Origin: an uncultured Bacilli bacterium
GTDB lineage: Bacteria; Bacillota_I; Bacilli_A; RF39; UBA660
Assembly (NCBI GenBank): GCA_910578855.1
Contig: CAJTRV010000008.1
Location: 1-41,057, forward strand
Direction of reading: 5' to 3'
DNA: 41,057 nt
Both the position numbers and the translations under genes were made by a program. Numbering within the stretch: the first letter of the stretch is position 1; every line of letters begins with the position of its first letter. The notes beneath the pieces are model-generated. The model saw nothing but the letters and a program-made list of their open reading frames with translations, made no database searches and had not been told where the DNA came from. Of this stretch, positions 32,592-41,026 are shown piece by piece.

Positions 32592-32768
32592 ATGACTGCT
32601 GAAGATAAGAAAGATGTATTCTACGTAGTAAGGACGTTGTTAATTATATCTTTATTAGTAATAAGTGGAAGTATTATCAATTTTCACATCTTAGATGTCG
32701 TATATCTTGTTATTATCGGTGTATACTTTCTTGATTATTTACATCAAAAGAAAAAACACCAAATTTGA
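32592..32768 (+). CDS. Very small membrane protein, unknown function
   Basis: A 58-residue gene starting MTAEDKKDVFYVV and ending DYLHQKKKHQI. An acidic/basic N-terminus is followed by two hydrophobic helices (about 12-28 and 32-48) and a His/Lys-rich tail. AGAGGAG is well placed before the ATG and a consensus-like promoter lies upstream, so I believe it is expressed. Its last codons form the left arm of a hairpin reaching the tatD ribosome site. I recognise no family. Confidence 0.7.
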   Translation: MTAEDKKDVFYVVRTLLIISLLVISGSIINFHILDVVYLVIIGVYFLDYLHQKKKHQI

Positions 32769-32803
32769 AAAAATATATCAATTATGGTATATTTTTTTTG
32801 GTG
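32757..32803 (+). promoter_or_regulatory. Hairpin covering the tatD ribosome site
   Basis: CACCAAA (32757-32763) pairs with TTTGGTG (32797-32803), and inner AAAAAATATA pairs with TATATTTTTT. The right arm contains GGTG of the tatD ribosome site. The T-rich 3' arm may also make it a terminator of the small gene. Confidence 0.55.
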
Positions 32804-32809
32804 ATAAAC

Positions 32810-33574
32810 ATGATGATAGATACCCATTGTCATTTAAGTATAGAAGATTATGATGATATCGATGCGATTGTTACAAATATGGCGCCCAATATCATGATTA
32901 TTAGTGGCGTAAATGACCAGACAAATGCGGAAGTAATGCAATATGTTGAAAAATATTCTAATGTTTATGGAATGGTTGGAATTCATCCTGGGAATATTGC
33001 TGATCTTACTCCTAGTAGTTTTGAACAATTGGCTACTTATTTAAAACATCCGAAAATTGTTGGAGTTGGGGAAATTGGATTAGATTATCATTATCCAGGT
33101 ATTGATCAGTTAAAACAACAACAATTATTTGAACAACAAATTATACTTGCCAAACAATTTAATAAACCAATTATTATTCATAGTAGAGATGCTTACTTAG
33201 ATACATATCATATAATAGAGCGACATTATGAACCAAGTTTAAAAATTGTTATGCATTGTTATAGTTATTCACTGGAAAGTGCTCAGGAATTACTTAAATT
33301 TAACGTTAAATTTGGAATTGGTGGGGTTTTAACATTTAAAAACAGTAAAAAGTTACAGACAATTGTGGAAACGCTTTCTATTGATCATTTTTTGTTGGAA
33401 ACCGACAGTCCTTATTTGACACCAGAACCTTGGCGAGGAACGAGAAATCAACCAAAAAATGTGATTTATGTTGCTCAAAAAATGGCGGAATTAAAAGGAA
33501 TTTCTGTTGAAAAGGTGTTACTCGTGACAACTAAGAATGCTTGTAACCAATTTGACTTGCCTATCAAAATATGA
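32810..33574 (+). CDS. tatD: TatD-family metal-dependent deoxyribonuclease
   Basis: A TIM-barrel hydrolase of the amidohydrolase type, with DNase activity in studied members. Metal-binding motifs are in place: DTHCHLS at the N-terminus, GEIGLDYHY, IHSRDA, MHCYSY and LLETDSPYL. I start at ATG 32810, 6 bases after GGTGAT, giving 254 residues; upstream in-frame sequence overlaps the small membrane protein gene. The metG-tatD order is the Bacillus order (metS-yabD). The ribosome site is partly enclosed in a hairpin. Confidence 0.93.
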   Translation: MMIDTHCHLSIEDYDDIDAIVTNMAPNIMIISGVNDQTNAEVMQYVEKYSNVYGMVGIHPGNIADLTPSSFEQLATYLKHPKIVGVGEIGLDYHYPGIDQLKQQQLFEQQIILAKQFNKPIIIHSRDAYLDTYHIIERHYEPSLKIVMHCYSYSLESAQELLKFNVKFGIGGVLTFKNSKKLQTIVETLSIDHFLLETDSPYLTPEPWRGTRNQPKNVIYVAQKMAELKGISVEKVLLVTTKNACNQFDLPIKI

Positions 33575-33580
33575 TAGAAT
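33552..33580 (+). promoter_or_regulatory. Promoter for the 3D-domain protein gene
   Basis: TTGACT (33552-33557), 17 bases, TAGAAT (33575-33580), overlapping the end of tatD. Confidence 0.7.
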
Positions 33581-33613
33581 TTGGATAATCCGTTAGGACT
33601 AAGAGGTGTTAAA

Positions 33614-34321
33614 ATGAATGTATATTTACTCCAATTAATTGGAAAATGGTTGAGTTTAATCGTGATTACATTTATTAGTTTTTTTAATCCCCGAGTTGGA
33701 ACAAAAACAGAGGTAAAGGTTGATAATGAAAATAAAAATAAGAATTTAACAGTTATCAATAAAGTAATTGAACATGATACCAAAATGATATACAATCCAT
33801 CTTTACCCAATCAAACTAAGAATGTTGTAACACCCGGGGTTGATGGAATTGTTTATATGGATGCGAATGGGAACGAAACTAAAATCATTCAAAAAATGGT
33901 TACCGAAGTAATTGAAGTAGGAACTGGTGGTGTTTCCGACTATATTGGTAAACTATCAGGATATGGACCAGATTGTCCAGGATGTAGCAAAACCGGAAAT
34001 GTTGCTTGTCATACGAAAAATGGTGGCAAACATAGTTTGATTTATGATGGTGAATATTACCAGGATGAACAATATGGAAAAGTACGTATTCTAGCGGCGG
34101 CGCGATCTAAGTTTCCTTGCGGGACAATTGTAGAAATTAACAAACCAGGTATTGCGCCATTTTATGGGATCGTTCTCGATAGTGGTGGATCAATGGTGAC
34201 CGCTTGGAAAGAACGTAACATGGTATGGATGGATTTAGCATATTCATCGCAAGCTGCTGCTAAAGTAGGAGGCATTGCTGGCAATAATATTCATTTCAAA
34301 GTGAAACGATGGGGTTGGTAA
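33614..34321 (+). CDS. Exported protein with G5-like and 3D domains (YabE relative)
   Basis: A 235-residue protein with an N-terminal hydrophobic segment (about 3-20, signal or anchor). A G5-like strand (VDGIVYMDANGNETKIIQKMVTEVIEVGT) leads to a C-terminal 3D domain (about 113-235) related to those of YabE, YocH and resuscitation-type lytic enzymes; the late GIVLDSGG and WMDLAY give the aspartates. Its 3D region is unusual in carrying CPGC and CHT cysteines, GYGPDCPGCSKTGNVACHT, plus FPCGT. Position between tatD and rsmA matches yabE, but the long DUF348 repeats of Bacillus YabE are missing. ATG chosen after AGAGGTG. A cell-wall role is inferred. Confidence 0.8.
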   Translation: MNVYLLQLIGKWLSLIVITFISFFNPRVGTKTEVKVDNENKNKNLTVINKVIEHDTKMIYNPSLPNQTKNVVTPGVDGIVYMDANGNETKIIQKMVTEVIEVGTGGVSDYIGKLSGYGPDCPGCSKTGNVACHTKNGGKHSLIYDGEYYQDEQYGKVRILAAARSKFPCGTIVEINKPGIAPFYGIVLDSGGSMVTAWKERNMVWMDLAYSSQAAAKVGGIAGNNIHFKVKRWGW

Positions 34322-34335
34322 TTCCTATCGTTTTT
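34304..34335 (+). terminator. Terminator after the 3D-domain gene
   Basis: AAACGATGGG pairs with CCTATCGTTT (one G-T) around the stop codon and is followed by T. Confidence 0.75.
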
Positions 34336-34337
34336 CA

Positions 34338-34366
34338 TTGAAACATTTTTCTATTTTTGATAAAAT
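34338..34366 (+). promoter_or_regulatory. Promoter for rsmA
   Basis: TTGAAA (34338-34343), 17 bases, TAAAAT (34361-34366), 22 bases before the ATG. Confidence 0.7.
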
Positions 34367-34388
34367 GTTTTTAGAAAAGATGTGATTT

Positions 34389-35231
34389 ATGAAATATTCA
34401 CCTAAAGAAATGAAACAATCGTTAGAAGCCCAACAGTTTAATTTTAAGAAGAAATTTGGTCAAAATTTTATTGTTGATGAAAATATAATTAATGCGATTG
34501 TCAAAAAAGCTGAAATCGATGAGAATTGTTTGGTTATTGAAATTGGGCCTGGAGCTGGATCATTAACTTATAAATTGGCACAAGTAGCAAGCCAGGTTTT
34601 GTGCTACGAAATCGATACGAAGTTAGAAGATGTGTTGCAGCATAATTTAAGGGATTGTCAAAATGTTACGGTTTTATATCAAGACTTTTTAGAAGCTGAT
34701 GTCAAAATAGATATTAAGCAATATCAATATGATACATTATATGTGGTTGCAAATTTACCATACTATATTACCACACCAATTATTGTGAAATTAATCGAAG
34801 ATCAAATTCCAGTTGATAAAATCGTTGTAATGGTTCAAAAAGAAGTCGGGAATCGGTTTAAAGCCCAACCAGGAAATAAGGATTATAATTCATTATCCGT
34901 TTATTTAAATTATTATTTTGATGTTACCAAGTTATTAGATGTTAGTCGGAACGTGTTTGTCCCTAAACCCAATGTCGATAGTATTGTCGTCCAGCTAAAA
35001 AAGAAAGATCAACTTTTCCAATTGGATCATCCCCCTTTCTTTTTTCAACTTGTTCGTGATGCATTTCGCCAAAAGCGAAAGACGTTACGCAATAATTTAA
35101 AAGCTTATAATTTAGATATGATTGAACAAGTATTATCTAAATATCATATGGATTTAAGTGTGCGAGCTGAGCAACTTTCAATTACTATTTTTGTTGAGCT
35201 GGCCAATACTTTAAGTAGACATTCTCACTAG
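34389..35231 (+). CDS. rsmA: 16S rRNA dimethyladenosine transferase RsmA (KsgA)
   Basis: Dimethylates A1518 and A1519 near the 3' end of 16S rRNA. KKKFGQNFIVDENII is the family N-terminal block; the SAM site IEIGPGAGSLTYKL and the catalytic NLPYYITTPI are intact. The C-terminal helical part contains RDAFRQKRKTLRNNLK. At 280 residues it is standard. rnmV, which precedes it in Bacillus, is missing. A terminator overlaps its stop. Confidence 0.97.
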   Translation: MKYSPKEMKQSLEAQQFNFKKKFGQNFIVDENIINAIVKKAEIDENCLVIEIGPGAGSLTYKLAQVASQVLCYEIDTKLEDVLQHNLRDCQNVTVLYQDFLEADVKIDIKQYQYDTLYVVANLPYYITTPIIVKLIEDQIPVDKIVVMVQKEVGNRFKAQPGNKDYNSLSVYLNYYFDVTKLLDVSRNVFVPKPNVDSIVVQLKKKDQLFQLDHPPFFFQLVRDAFRQKRKTLRNNLKAYNLDMIEQVLSKYHMDLSVRAEQLSITIFVELANTLSRHSH

Positions 35232-35242
35232 AATGTTTTTTC
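35219..35242 (+). terminator. Terminator overlapping the rsmA stop
   Basis: ACATTCT pairs with AGAATGT around CACT, followed by six T. The stop codon lies in the loop and right arm. Confidence 0.8.
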
Positions 35243-35272
35243 TTGACATGAAAAGACATGGAGAGGGAATAT
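35243..35272 (+). promoter_or_regulatory. Possible promoter for the alanine-type symporter
   Basis: A perfect TTGACA (35243-35248) is followed after 18 bases by GAATAT (35267-35272). TATACT at 35270 is a better hexamer but 21 bases away, so the -10 is uncertain. Confidence 0.45.
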
Positions 35273-35292
35273 ACTTGAATTAGGTGACCAAA

Positions 35293-36588
35293 ATGATAAT
35301 CATAAACAAAGTATTATGGGCAGTAGCAACTTCATTAATCTTGATGTGTGGTATTTTTTTTACATATAAGTTCCATTTTATTCAGTTTCAAGTAAAACGA
35401 ATGCTTAGAAGTTTAAAAGTCGATCAAACGAGCAATAATAGTATTAGCCCAATTTCTAGTCTGATGATGGTTCTTGCTGGTCGAATCGGGGTTGGAAGTA
35501 TTGCCGGGGTTGCGCTAGCGATTTATCTAGGAGGTGTCGGAAGCATCTTTTGGATGTGGGTAGTGGCTTTATTAGCTGCTAGTAGTACATTTGCTGAAAC
35601 AGTGTTAGGAATCAAGTATCATGAACATGATCATGGTACGATATATAAAGGAGGGCCGGCGTATTACATCAAACATGGTCTCGGGATGAAACGACTCGGT
35701 GCTTTTTTTGCTATTTTAGTAATTGTCAGTTATATCGGTGGTTTCTTGGGAATTCAATCTAATACGATTGCCAAATCATTTGCGAGTATTATCCCTGTTC
35801 CAGCATCCCTGATTGCTGTTATTATTTGTGTTTTAACAGCTGTTATTATTTTTGGCGGTGTTGAAAAAATCGCTGCGGTCACAAATAAATTAGTTCCTAT
35901 TATGACCTTGGTTTATGTTGGAACGGCAATCTATATATGTCTATGTCATATTACTCTAGTACCTTCTATATTTCTCCATATTATAACTGAAGCCTTTCAG
36001 TTGAAACCCTTTTTTGCAGGATTCTTGGCAACCTTTGTTGTAGGTATTCAACGAGGTATATTTTCGAATGAAGCTGGTCTAGGAACGGGTAGTATTGCTA
36101 GTAGTACGACTGATAATCCTGATACAGTCAAAAATGGTTGTATTCAAATATTAGGTATATATATTACGACGCTACTAATTTGTACGGCTACCGCCTTTAT
36201 TATTTTGACAAGTGATTATACCAGTTTAGTTCTCCAAGATATTAATGGTATTGAAATTACGCAATATGCATTCACCTATCATCTTGGGCAACTAGGAAAT
36301 TATATCGTTTTTTTATCTATTATTCTCTTTTCGTTTTCTACGATTTTAACGGGATACTATTATGGTGAATCTTGTTTAAAATATTTTTTTAAGACAATTA
36401 ATCCCCGTTATCTTGTAATATTAAAAATTGTGACATTGATTATTCTTTTTCTAGGTGTAATGTTATCCGCAACTTTTTTATGGAATCTAGTCGATCTATT
36501 TGTTGCCTGTTTAGCTATTATCAATATGATTGTATTATATAAATTATATCCGATTGTTCTATTAGAGCTGCGCAAGTGGCGGCAATAA
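35293..36588 (+). CDS. Alanine/glycine:cation symporter (AGCS family)
   Basis: A 431-residue membrane protein with about 10-11 hydrophobic helices, expected to import alanine or glycine with sodium. Family signatures are visible: GRIGVGSIAGVALAIYLGGVGSIFWMWVVALL near the N-terminus, then KGGPAYYIKHGLG, and GIQRGIFSNEAGLGTGSIASS in the second half. The ATG at 35293 follows AGGTGA; GTG 35284 is within that site. It appears as a single-gene unit between rsmA and ung, with no related genes beside it. Substrate is assigned at family level only. Confidence 0.92.
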   Translation: MIIINKVLWAVATSLILMCGIFFTYKFHFIQFQVKRMLRSLKVDQTSNNSISPISSLMMVLAGRIGVGSIAGVALAIYLGGVGSIFWMWVVALLAASSTFAETVLGIKYHEHDHGTIYKGGPAYYIKHGLGMKRLGAFFAILVIVSYIGGFLGIQSNTIAKSFASIIPVPASLIAVIICVLTAVIIFGGVEKIAAVTNKLVPIMTLVYVGTAIYICLCHITLVPSIFLHIITEAFQLKPFFAGFLATFVVGIQRGIFSNEAGLGTGSIASSTTDNPDTVKNGCIQILGIYITTLLICTATAFIILTSDYTSLVLQDINGIEITQYAFTYHLGQLGNYIVFLSIILFSFSTILTGYYYGESCLKYFFKTINPRYLVILKIVTLIILFLGVMLSATFLWNLVDLFVACLAIINMIVLYKLYPIVLLELRKWRQ

Positions 36589-36646
36589 AACTATTCATTC
36601 TTTTTAAAATATGATATGATAAGAGAAGAAACGGCTGGTGATAAAC

Positions 36647-37351
36647 ATGATTAATCAAAAATGGGATGTTATTTTAAAAGATGAAATGAAAAAAGATTAT
36701 TTTCGAAAACTTGGAATATTTGTAAAACAGGAATATCGCCATAAAACAATTTTTCCTGCATATGGCAATATCTTCAATGCTTTACGCTATACTGATTATG
36801 ATCAGGTAAAAGTTGTAATATTAGGTCAGGATCCTTATCATGGTGATGGTGAGGCCCATGGATTATCTTTCTCTGTTCAAGAGGGAGTAAAGCGTCCGCC
36901 ATCACTACAAAATATTTTTAAAGAGTTAGAATTAGATCTGGGAATTGTTCGAACAAAAAATGATTTAACAGACTGGGCTTCTCAAGGTGTTTTGTTATTA
37001 AACTCGATTATGACAGTTGAACGGAATAAACCTTTGTCTCACAAAGATAAAGGTTGGGAAAATTTTACTGATTTTGTAATTCGGTCATTAAATGATCGAG
37101 AAAAACCAGTTATCTTTGTATTATGGGGGAGTTATGCGCGAAGTAAAAAAGCATATATTACCAATCCCCAACATTATATTATCGAGAGTGTTCATCCCTC
37201 TCCTTTATCTGCCCATCGTGGCTTTTTTGGAAGTAAACCATTTTCTAAAATTAATACTTTTTTAAAGAATCACCAAATGGAGGAGATTCATTGGAATGAT
37301 CAAAAGAAAGATAGTGAAATAAATGAAAGAAGTGAAACAGTTCTTAATTAA
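36647..37351 (+). CDS. ung: Uracil-DNA glycosylase (family 1)
   Basis: Removes uracil from DNA. The catalytic water-activating loop GQDPYHGDGEAHGLSF is at 60-75 with Asp62; the uracil-pocket LLNSIMTVE and the HPSPLSAHRGFFG leucine loop are intact. The ATG at 36647 follows GGTGAT, giving 234 residues; GTG 36638 is inside the ribosome site. It overlaps tilS by 29 bases, so ung-tilS-ftsH is probably one unit. A second, divergent UDG-type gene and a dUTPase are about 6-8 kb upstream. Confidence 0.97.
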   Translation: MINQKWDVILKDEMKKDYFRKLGIFVKQEYRHKTIFPAYGNIFNALRYTDYDQVKVVILGQDPYHGDGEAHGLSFSVQEGVKRPPSLQNIFKELELDLGIVRTKNDLTDWASQGVLLLNSIMTVERNKPLSHKDKGWENFTDFVIRSLNDREKPVIFVLWGSYARSKKAYITNPQHYIIESVHPSPLSAHRGFFGSKPFSKINTFLKNHQMEEIHWNDQKKDSEINERSETVLN

Positions 37352-38663
37352 TGAAATAGGAATTAAACCAACAGATTCAGTTGTCGTAGCAGTTAGTGGT
37401 GGCCCTGATTCTATGGCACTGTTATATATTATGTCCGAGTTGCAACAACAATATGGTATTCATGTTATTTGTGCTCATGTTAATCATAATGTTCGTCCTG
37501 AAAGTAAGGACGAACAAGATTTTGTTCAGATGTTTTGCAAACAACAGCATATTATATTTGAATCGATGATGATTGATGATTATGGTACTTTAAATTTTCA
37601 CGATGAGGCTCGGCAGAAGCGTTATCAATATTTTACAACCATTGTGAAACGATATCACGCTTCTTATTTGTTAACTGCTCATCATGGCGATGATCTGATG
37701 GAGACGATTTTAATGCGCCTTGTTCGAGGTTCAAATCTTTCGGGTTATAGTGGATTTTCCCGTGTGTTAGATCGCAAGGAATATACTTTGCTCCATCCAT
37801 TGATTCATTTAACCAAACAACAAATTTATGATTATTTAGCGGAGAAACATATTCCATATGTTGAAGATCCCTCAAATCAAAAAGATGTTTATACACGGAA
37901 TCGTTTTCGCAAGTATATCGTTCCGCTTCTTAGAGAAGAAGACGAAGATGTTCATCATAAATTTTATAAATTTAGCGAAACAATTCGGTGCCACTACGAA
38001 TATATCAGAAAACAAGCGTATCAACAGTTAGATAAAGTTTACCAAAATAACCAATTGTGCATTCAACGGTTTTGTCAATTAGAACCAGTTATTCAAAGAA
38101 ATATTATTTATTTATTGTTAGAACAGTTATACCAAAGTGATTTGGCGCAACTAACGGATCGTCATGTTGATTTATTAGAACAATTAATTTTTTCACAACG
38201 ACCAAATGCTTCCATTATGTTACCTCATAATATACGAGCGGTGAAAAGTTATCAATTTATATCATTTGAAAGAGAAACACATTCTATTTCTAATTATGAA
38301 ATAGAACTAAAAGATTCCATCCAGCTTTCTTCTGGCGCCATGATTTCTCTAGTTGAGAAGGAAGAAAAGGATAACAACGATGTTTGCCGTTTATGTATCG
38401 CCGATGTGAAATTACCCTTACGGGTTCGTAATCGTCGGCCTGGTGATAAAATTGCAGTAAAAGGGCTAGATGGCCATAAAAAACTAAAGGATATTTTTAT
38501 TGATGAAAAAATTCCTAGATCGCTTCGAGATGTTTGGCCAATAGTAGTGGATGCCACTGGAATGATTGTATGGCTTCCTGGAATTAAGAAGTCAAAATTT
38601 GATAAAACAAAACAAGAAAAGTATGATATAATACTTAGGTATTATGAAAGAAAGGAAGTTTAG
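37323..38663 (+). CDS. tilS: tRNA(Ile)-lysidine synthase TilS
   Basis: Converts cytidine-34 of tRNA-Ile(CAU) to lysidine, preventing misreading of AUG. The PP-loop AVSGGPDSMALLYI (SGGPDS at 25-30) is classical, followed by AHVNHNVRPES, LLTAHHGDDLMETILMRL and the CPxxxPDxR-like TRNRFRKYIVPLL. A C-terminal substrate-binding domain with RNRRPGDKI..KKLKDIFID is complete. At 446 residues it is normal. It starts inside ung and ends 2 bases before ftsH. hprT, which usually lies between tilS and ftsH, is absent. Confidence 0.96.
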   Translation: MKEVKQFLINEIGIKPTDSVVVAVSGGPDSMALLYIMSELQQQYGIHVICAHVNHNVRPESKDEQDFVQMFCKQQHIIFESMMIDDYGTLNFHDEARQKRYQYFTTIVKRYHASYLLTAHHGDDLMETILMRLVRGSNLSGYSGFSRVLDRKEYTLLHPLIHLTKQQIYDYLAEKHIPYVEDPSNQKDVYTRNRFRKYIVPLLREEDEDVHHKFYKFSETIRCHYEYIRKQAYQQLDKVYQNNQLCIQRFCQLEPVIQRNIIYLLLEQLYQSDLAQLTDRHVDLLEQLIFSQRPNASIMLPHNIRAVKSYQFISFERETHSISNYEIELKDSIQLSSGAMISLVEKEEKDNNDVCRLCIADVKLPLRVRNRRPGDKIAVKGLDGHKKLKDIFIDEKIPRSLRDVWPIVVDATGMIVWLPGIKKSKFDKTKQEKYDIILRYYERKEV

Positions 38664-38665
38664 AA

Positions 38666-40663
38666 ATGAAACAAAGAAATATAAAACGAAGTATTTTTCC
38701 TTATATATTTTTGTTTTTTGTAATTGCAGGCGTATTTTATTTTTTTAATGCGATGAATCAAAAAGTAAATTATATTACGTTTGATCAATTCTTAAAGCAG
38801 GCAGATAAAGGAAAGATTGAAAGTGTGGTTATCACCCCCAAAGGGCGTGCCAGTGTTTATGAAATTACAGGAAAGATGAAAGGGTATGGAGAAACTGAAA
38901 CCTTCTTTCTAAGGGTTCCATTAGCTGAGGAAGTCATGAGTAAAGTAATTACAGCGAGTGATCAAAATCAGTTCAAAATTGAGACAACGAAAGATCCTGA
39001 ATCAAGTACCATTTTAATGTTCTTAGCGCAGTTATTACCTATTTTAGTATTAGGTGGTGGAGCATTCTACTTAATTACACGACAAATGGGTAATGCAAAT
39101 AAATCAATGGATTTTGGACGTAGTAAAGCAAAATTGAATGAAGATCATCATAAAGTAACTTTTAAAGATGTTGCTGGTTTAGATGAAGAAAAAGAAGAAG
39201 TTGCGGAGTTGATTGATTTCTTACAAAATCCGAAACGCTTCCAAAAGTTAGGAGCCCGTATTCCAAAAGGGGTATTATTAGTGGGTCCTCCCGGAACTGG
39301 TAAGACATTATTGGCCCGGGCGGTTGCTGGGGAAGCACATGTGCCGTTCTATTATATTAGTGGATCTGACTTTGTTGAGTTATTTGTCGGAGTTGGAGCA
39401 AGTCGTGTTCGTGACATGTTTAAACAGGCCAAACACAATGCGCCATGTTTGATTTTTATCGATGAAATTGATGCGGTTGGACGCCAACGTGGTGCGGGTC
39501 TCGGTGGAGGTCATGATGAACGTGAACAGACATTGAATCAGTTATTAACTGAAATGGATGGTTTTGGAGCTAATGAAGGTATTATTGTCATTGCGGCAAC
39601 GAACCGTCCTGATGTTTTAGATCCTGCCCTTTTACGACCAGGTCGTTTTGATCGCCAAGTAACAGTTAATTTACCTGATAAAAAGGGACGTGAGGAAATA
39701 TTAGCAGTGCATGCCCATGGAAAGATATTTGCCAAAGGTGTGGAACTGAAAAATATTGCCAAACGAACTGTTGGGTTCAGTGGAGCTGAATTAGAAAACT
39801 TATTAAATGAAGCAGCACTACTAGCTGTTCGTAAAAATTTAACTGCGATTACAATGGAAGAAATCGATGAAGCTCATGATCGGGTATTGATGGGTCCAGC
39901 GAAAAAGAGTCATAAATACACGGATAAAGAAAAACGAATTGTTGCTTATCATGAGGCAGGGCATGCCGTCATTGGCTTAAAATTAGATGGCGCCAATGAA
40001 GTCCAAAAAATTACGATTGTTCCTCGTGGTGCAGCTGGTGGATATAATTTAATGTTACCAAAAGAAGAAAACTATTTATCTACCAAAACTGAGCTTTTAG
40101 ATCAAATTACAGGTTTACTAGCTGGACGTGTAGCGGAAGATATTGTGTTCCATGAGGTTACCACTGGGGCGCATAATGATTTTGAACGGGCAACTAAAAT
40201 TGCCAGAGCAATGGTAACTGAATATGGAATGAGTGATCTTGGGCCAGTTCAATTTGAACATCAAGACTCTTCTAGTGTGTTCCTAGGAAGAGATTACAAT
40301 AAAAGTCGAAACTTCTCTAGTCAAGTTGCCTTTGAAATTGATCAGGAGCAACGTAAGATTATTAACGAATGTTATGAGAAAACCAAACAAATTATTTCGC
40401 AAAATATGGATTTGTTAGATACCTTAGCCAATGCCTTGTTAGAAAATGAGACATTAACAAAAGAACAAATCGATTATATTGCACATCATGGTTGTTTAAA
40501 AGAACATGATGATGATCGTAATTCAAGCGATGTTGAGGAAGAAAATTTAACAAATTTAACAGTTAATGAACTAAAAGATATTGCTAAAGAAAAAGGAATT
40601 GAAATTCCAACTAAAATTACGAAAGCAGAATTAATTAAGTTACTAGAAGAAGCAAAAAAGTAG
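38666..40663 (+). CDS. ftsH: ATP-dependent zinc metalloprotease FtsH with extra C-terminal tail
   Basis: Membrane AAA+ protease for quality control and regulated proteolysis. Two membrane helices (about 11-28 and 116-137) flank the extracytoplasmic domain. Walker A is GPPGTGKT (207-214), Walker B FIDEID (264-269), the second region of homology lies at 311-330, and the zinc site is HEAGH (429-433). After the usual core, an acidic linker (about 605-628) leads to LTVNELKDIAKEKGIEIPTK and then ITKAELIKLLEEAKK (to 665). This resembles the Rho N-terminal/SAP-type helix-extended-loop-helix fold. I regard that as an added small domain. GAAAGGAAG is the ribosome site. Confidence 0.97.
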   Translation: MKQRNIKRSIFPYIFLFFVIAGVFYFFNAMNQKVNYITFDQFLKQADKGKIESVVITPKGRASVYEITGKMKGYGETETFFLRVPLAEEVMSKVITASDQNQFKIETTKDPESSTILMFLAQLLPILVLGGGAFYLITRQMGNANKSMDFGRSKAKLNEDHHKVTFKDVAGLDEEKEEVAELIDFLQNPKRFQKLGARIPKGVLLVGPPGTGKTLLARAVAGEAHVPFYYISGSDFVELFVGVGASRVRDMFKQAKHNAPCLIFIDEIDAVGRQRGAGLGGGHDEREQTLNQLLTEMDGFGANEGIIVIAATNRPDVLDPALLRPGRFDRQVTVNLPDKKGREEILAVHAHGKIFAKGVELKNIAKRTVGFSGAELENLLNEAALLAVRKNLTAITMEEIDEAHDRVLMGPAKKSHKYTDKEKRIVAYHEAGHAVIGLKLDGANEVQKITIVPRGAAGGYNLMLPKEENYLSTKTELLDQITGLLAGRVAEDIVFHEVTTGAHNDFERATKIARAMVTEYGMSDLGPVQFEHQDSSSVFLGRDYNKSRNFSSQVAFEIDQEQRKIINECYEKTKQIISQNMDLLDTLANALLENETLTKEQIDYIAHHGCLKEHDDDRNSSDVEEENLTNLTVNELKDIAKEKGIEIPTKITKAELIKLLEEAKK

Positions 40664-40672
40664 TATAAAATG

Positions 40673-40705
40673 AATACACTTACATATGATAATGTAGGTG
40701 TATTT
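40673..40705 (+). terminator. Terminator after ftsH
   Basis: AATACACTTACAT pairs with ATGTAGGTGTATT (one G-T pair) around 6 bases, then T. It separates ftsH from the rRNA operon. Confidence 0.85.
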
Positions 40706-40744
40706 TTCATTTTTAAAAAAATTTACTTTTTTTGAAAAAAACAC

Positions 40745-40773
40745 TTGCATCTTCCTATGAAAATATGTATAAT
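40745..40773 (+). promoter_or_regulatory. rRNA operon promoter P1
   Basis: TTGCAT (40745-40750), 17 bases, perfect TATAAT (40768-40773), preceded by an A/T-rich stretch that may be an UP element. Confidence 0.8.
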
Positions 40774-40878
40774 GGGAAATGTGCTGGTCAAATCGCCACT
40801 TTTATTTACAAATAAAACAAAAAAATAATCATTGGAAATAATTTCTTTGAATTTTTTTGAAAAAAGTAAAAAAAAGTG

Positions 40879-40907
40879 TTGACGAAGGGGCAAGCAGATG
40901 ATATATT
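40879..40907 (+). promoter_or_regulatory. rRNA operon promoter P2
   Basis: TTGACG (40879-40884), 17 bases, TATATT (40902-40907). Tracts of A occur just upstream. Tandem promoters are usual for rRNA operons. Confidence 0.82.
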
Positions 40908-40938
40908 AGTATTGCTTCTTTGGAAGAGGGAGCAAGAA

Positions 40939-40953
40939 TGATCTTTGAAAACT
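40939..40953 (+). promoter_or_regulatory. boxA antitermination element in the rRNA leader
   Basis: TGATCTTTGAAAACT closely matches the boxA found before Bacillota 16S genes, where Nus factors bind the transcript. Confidence 0.7.
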
Positions 40954-41026
40954 GAGCAAAACGTTAATTCGAGTAAAAAAGTTAGGAAAGCAAACAAAAC
41001 AGAAATAATCTTGAAAGAGAGATATT

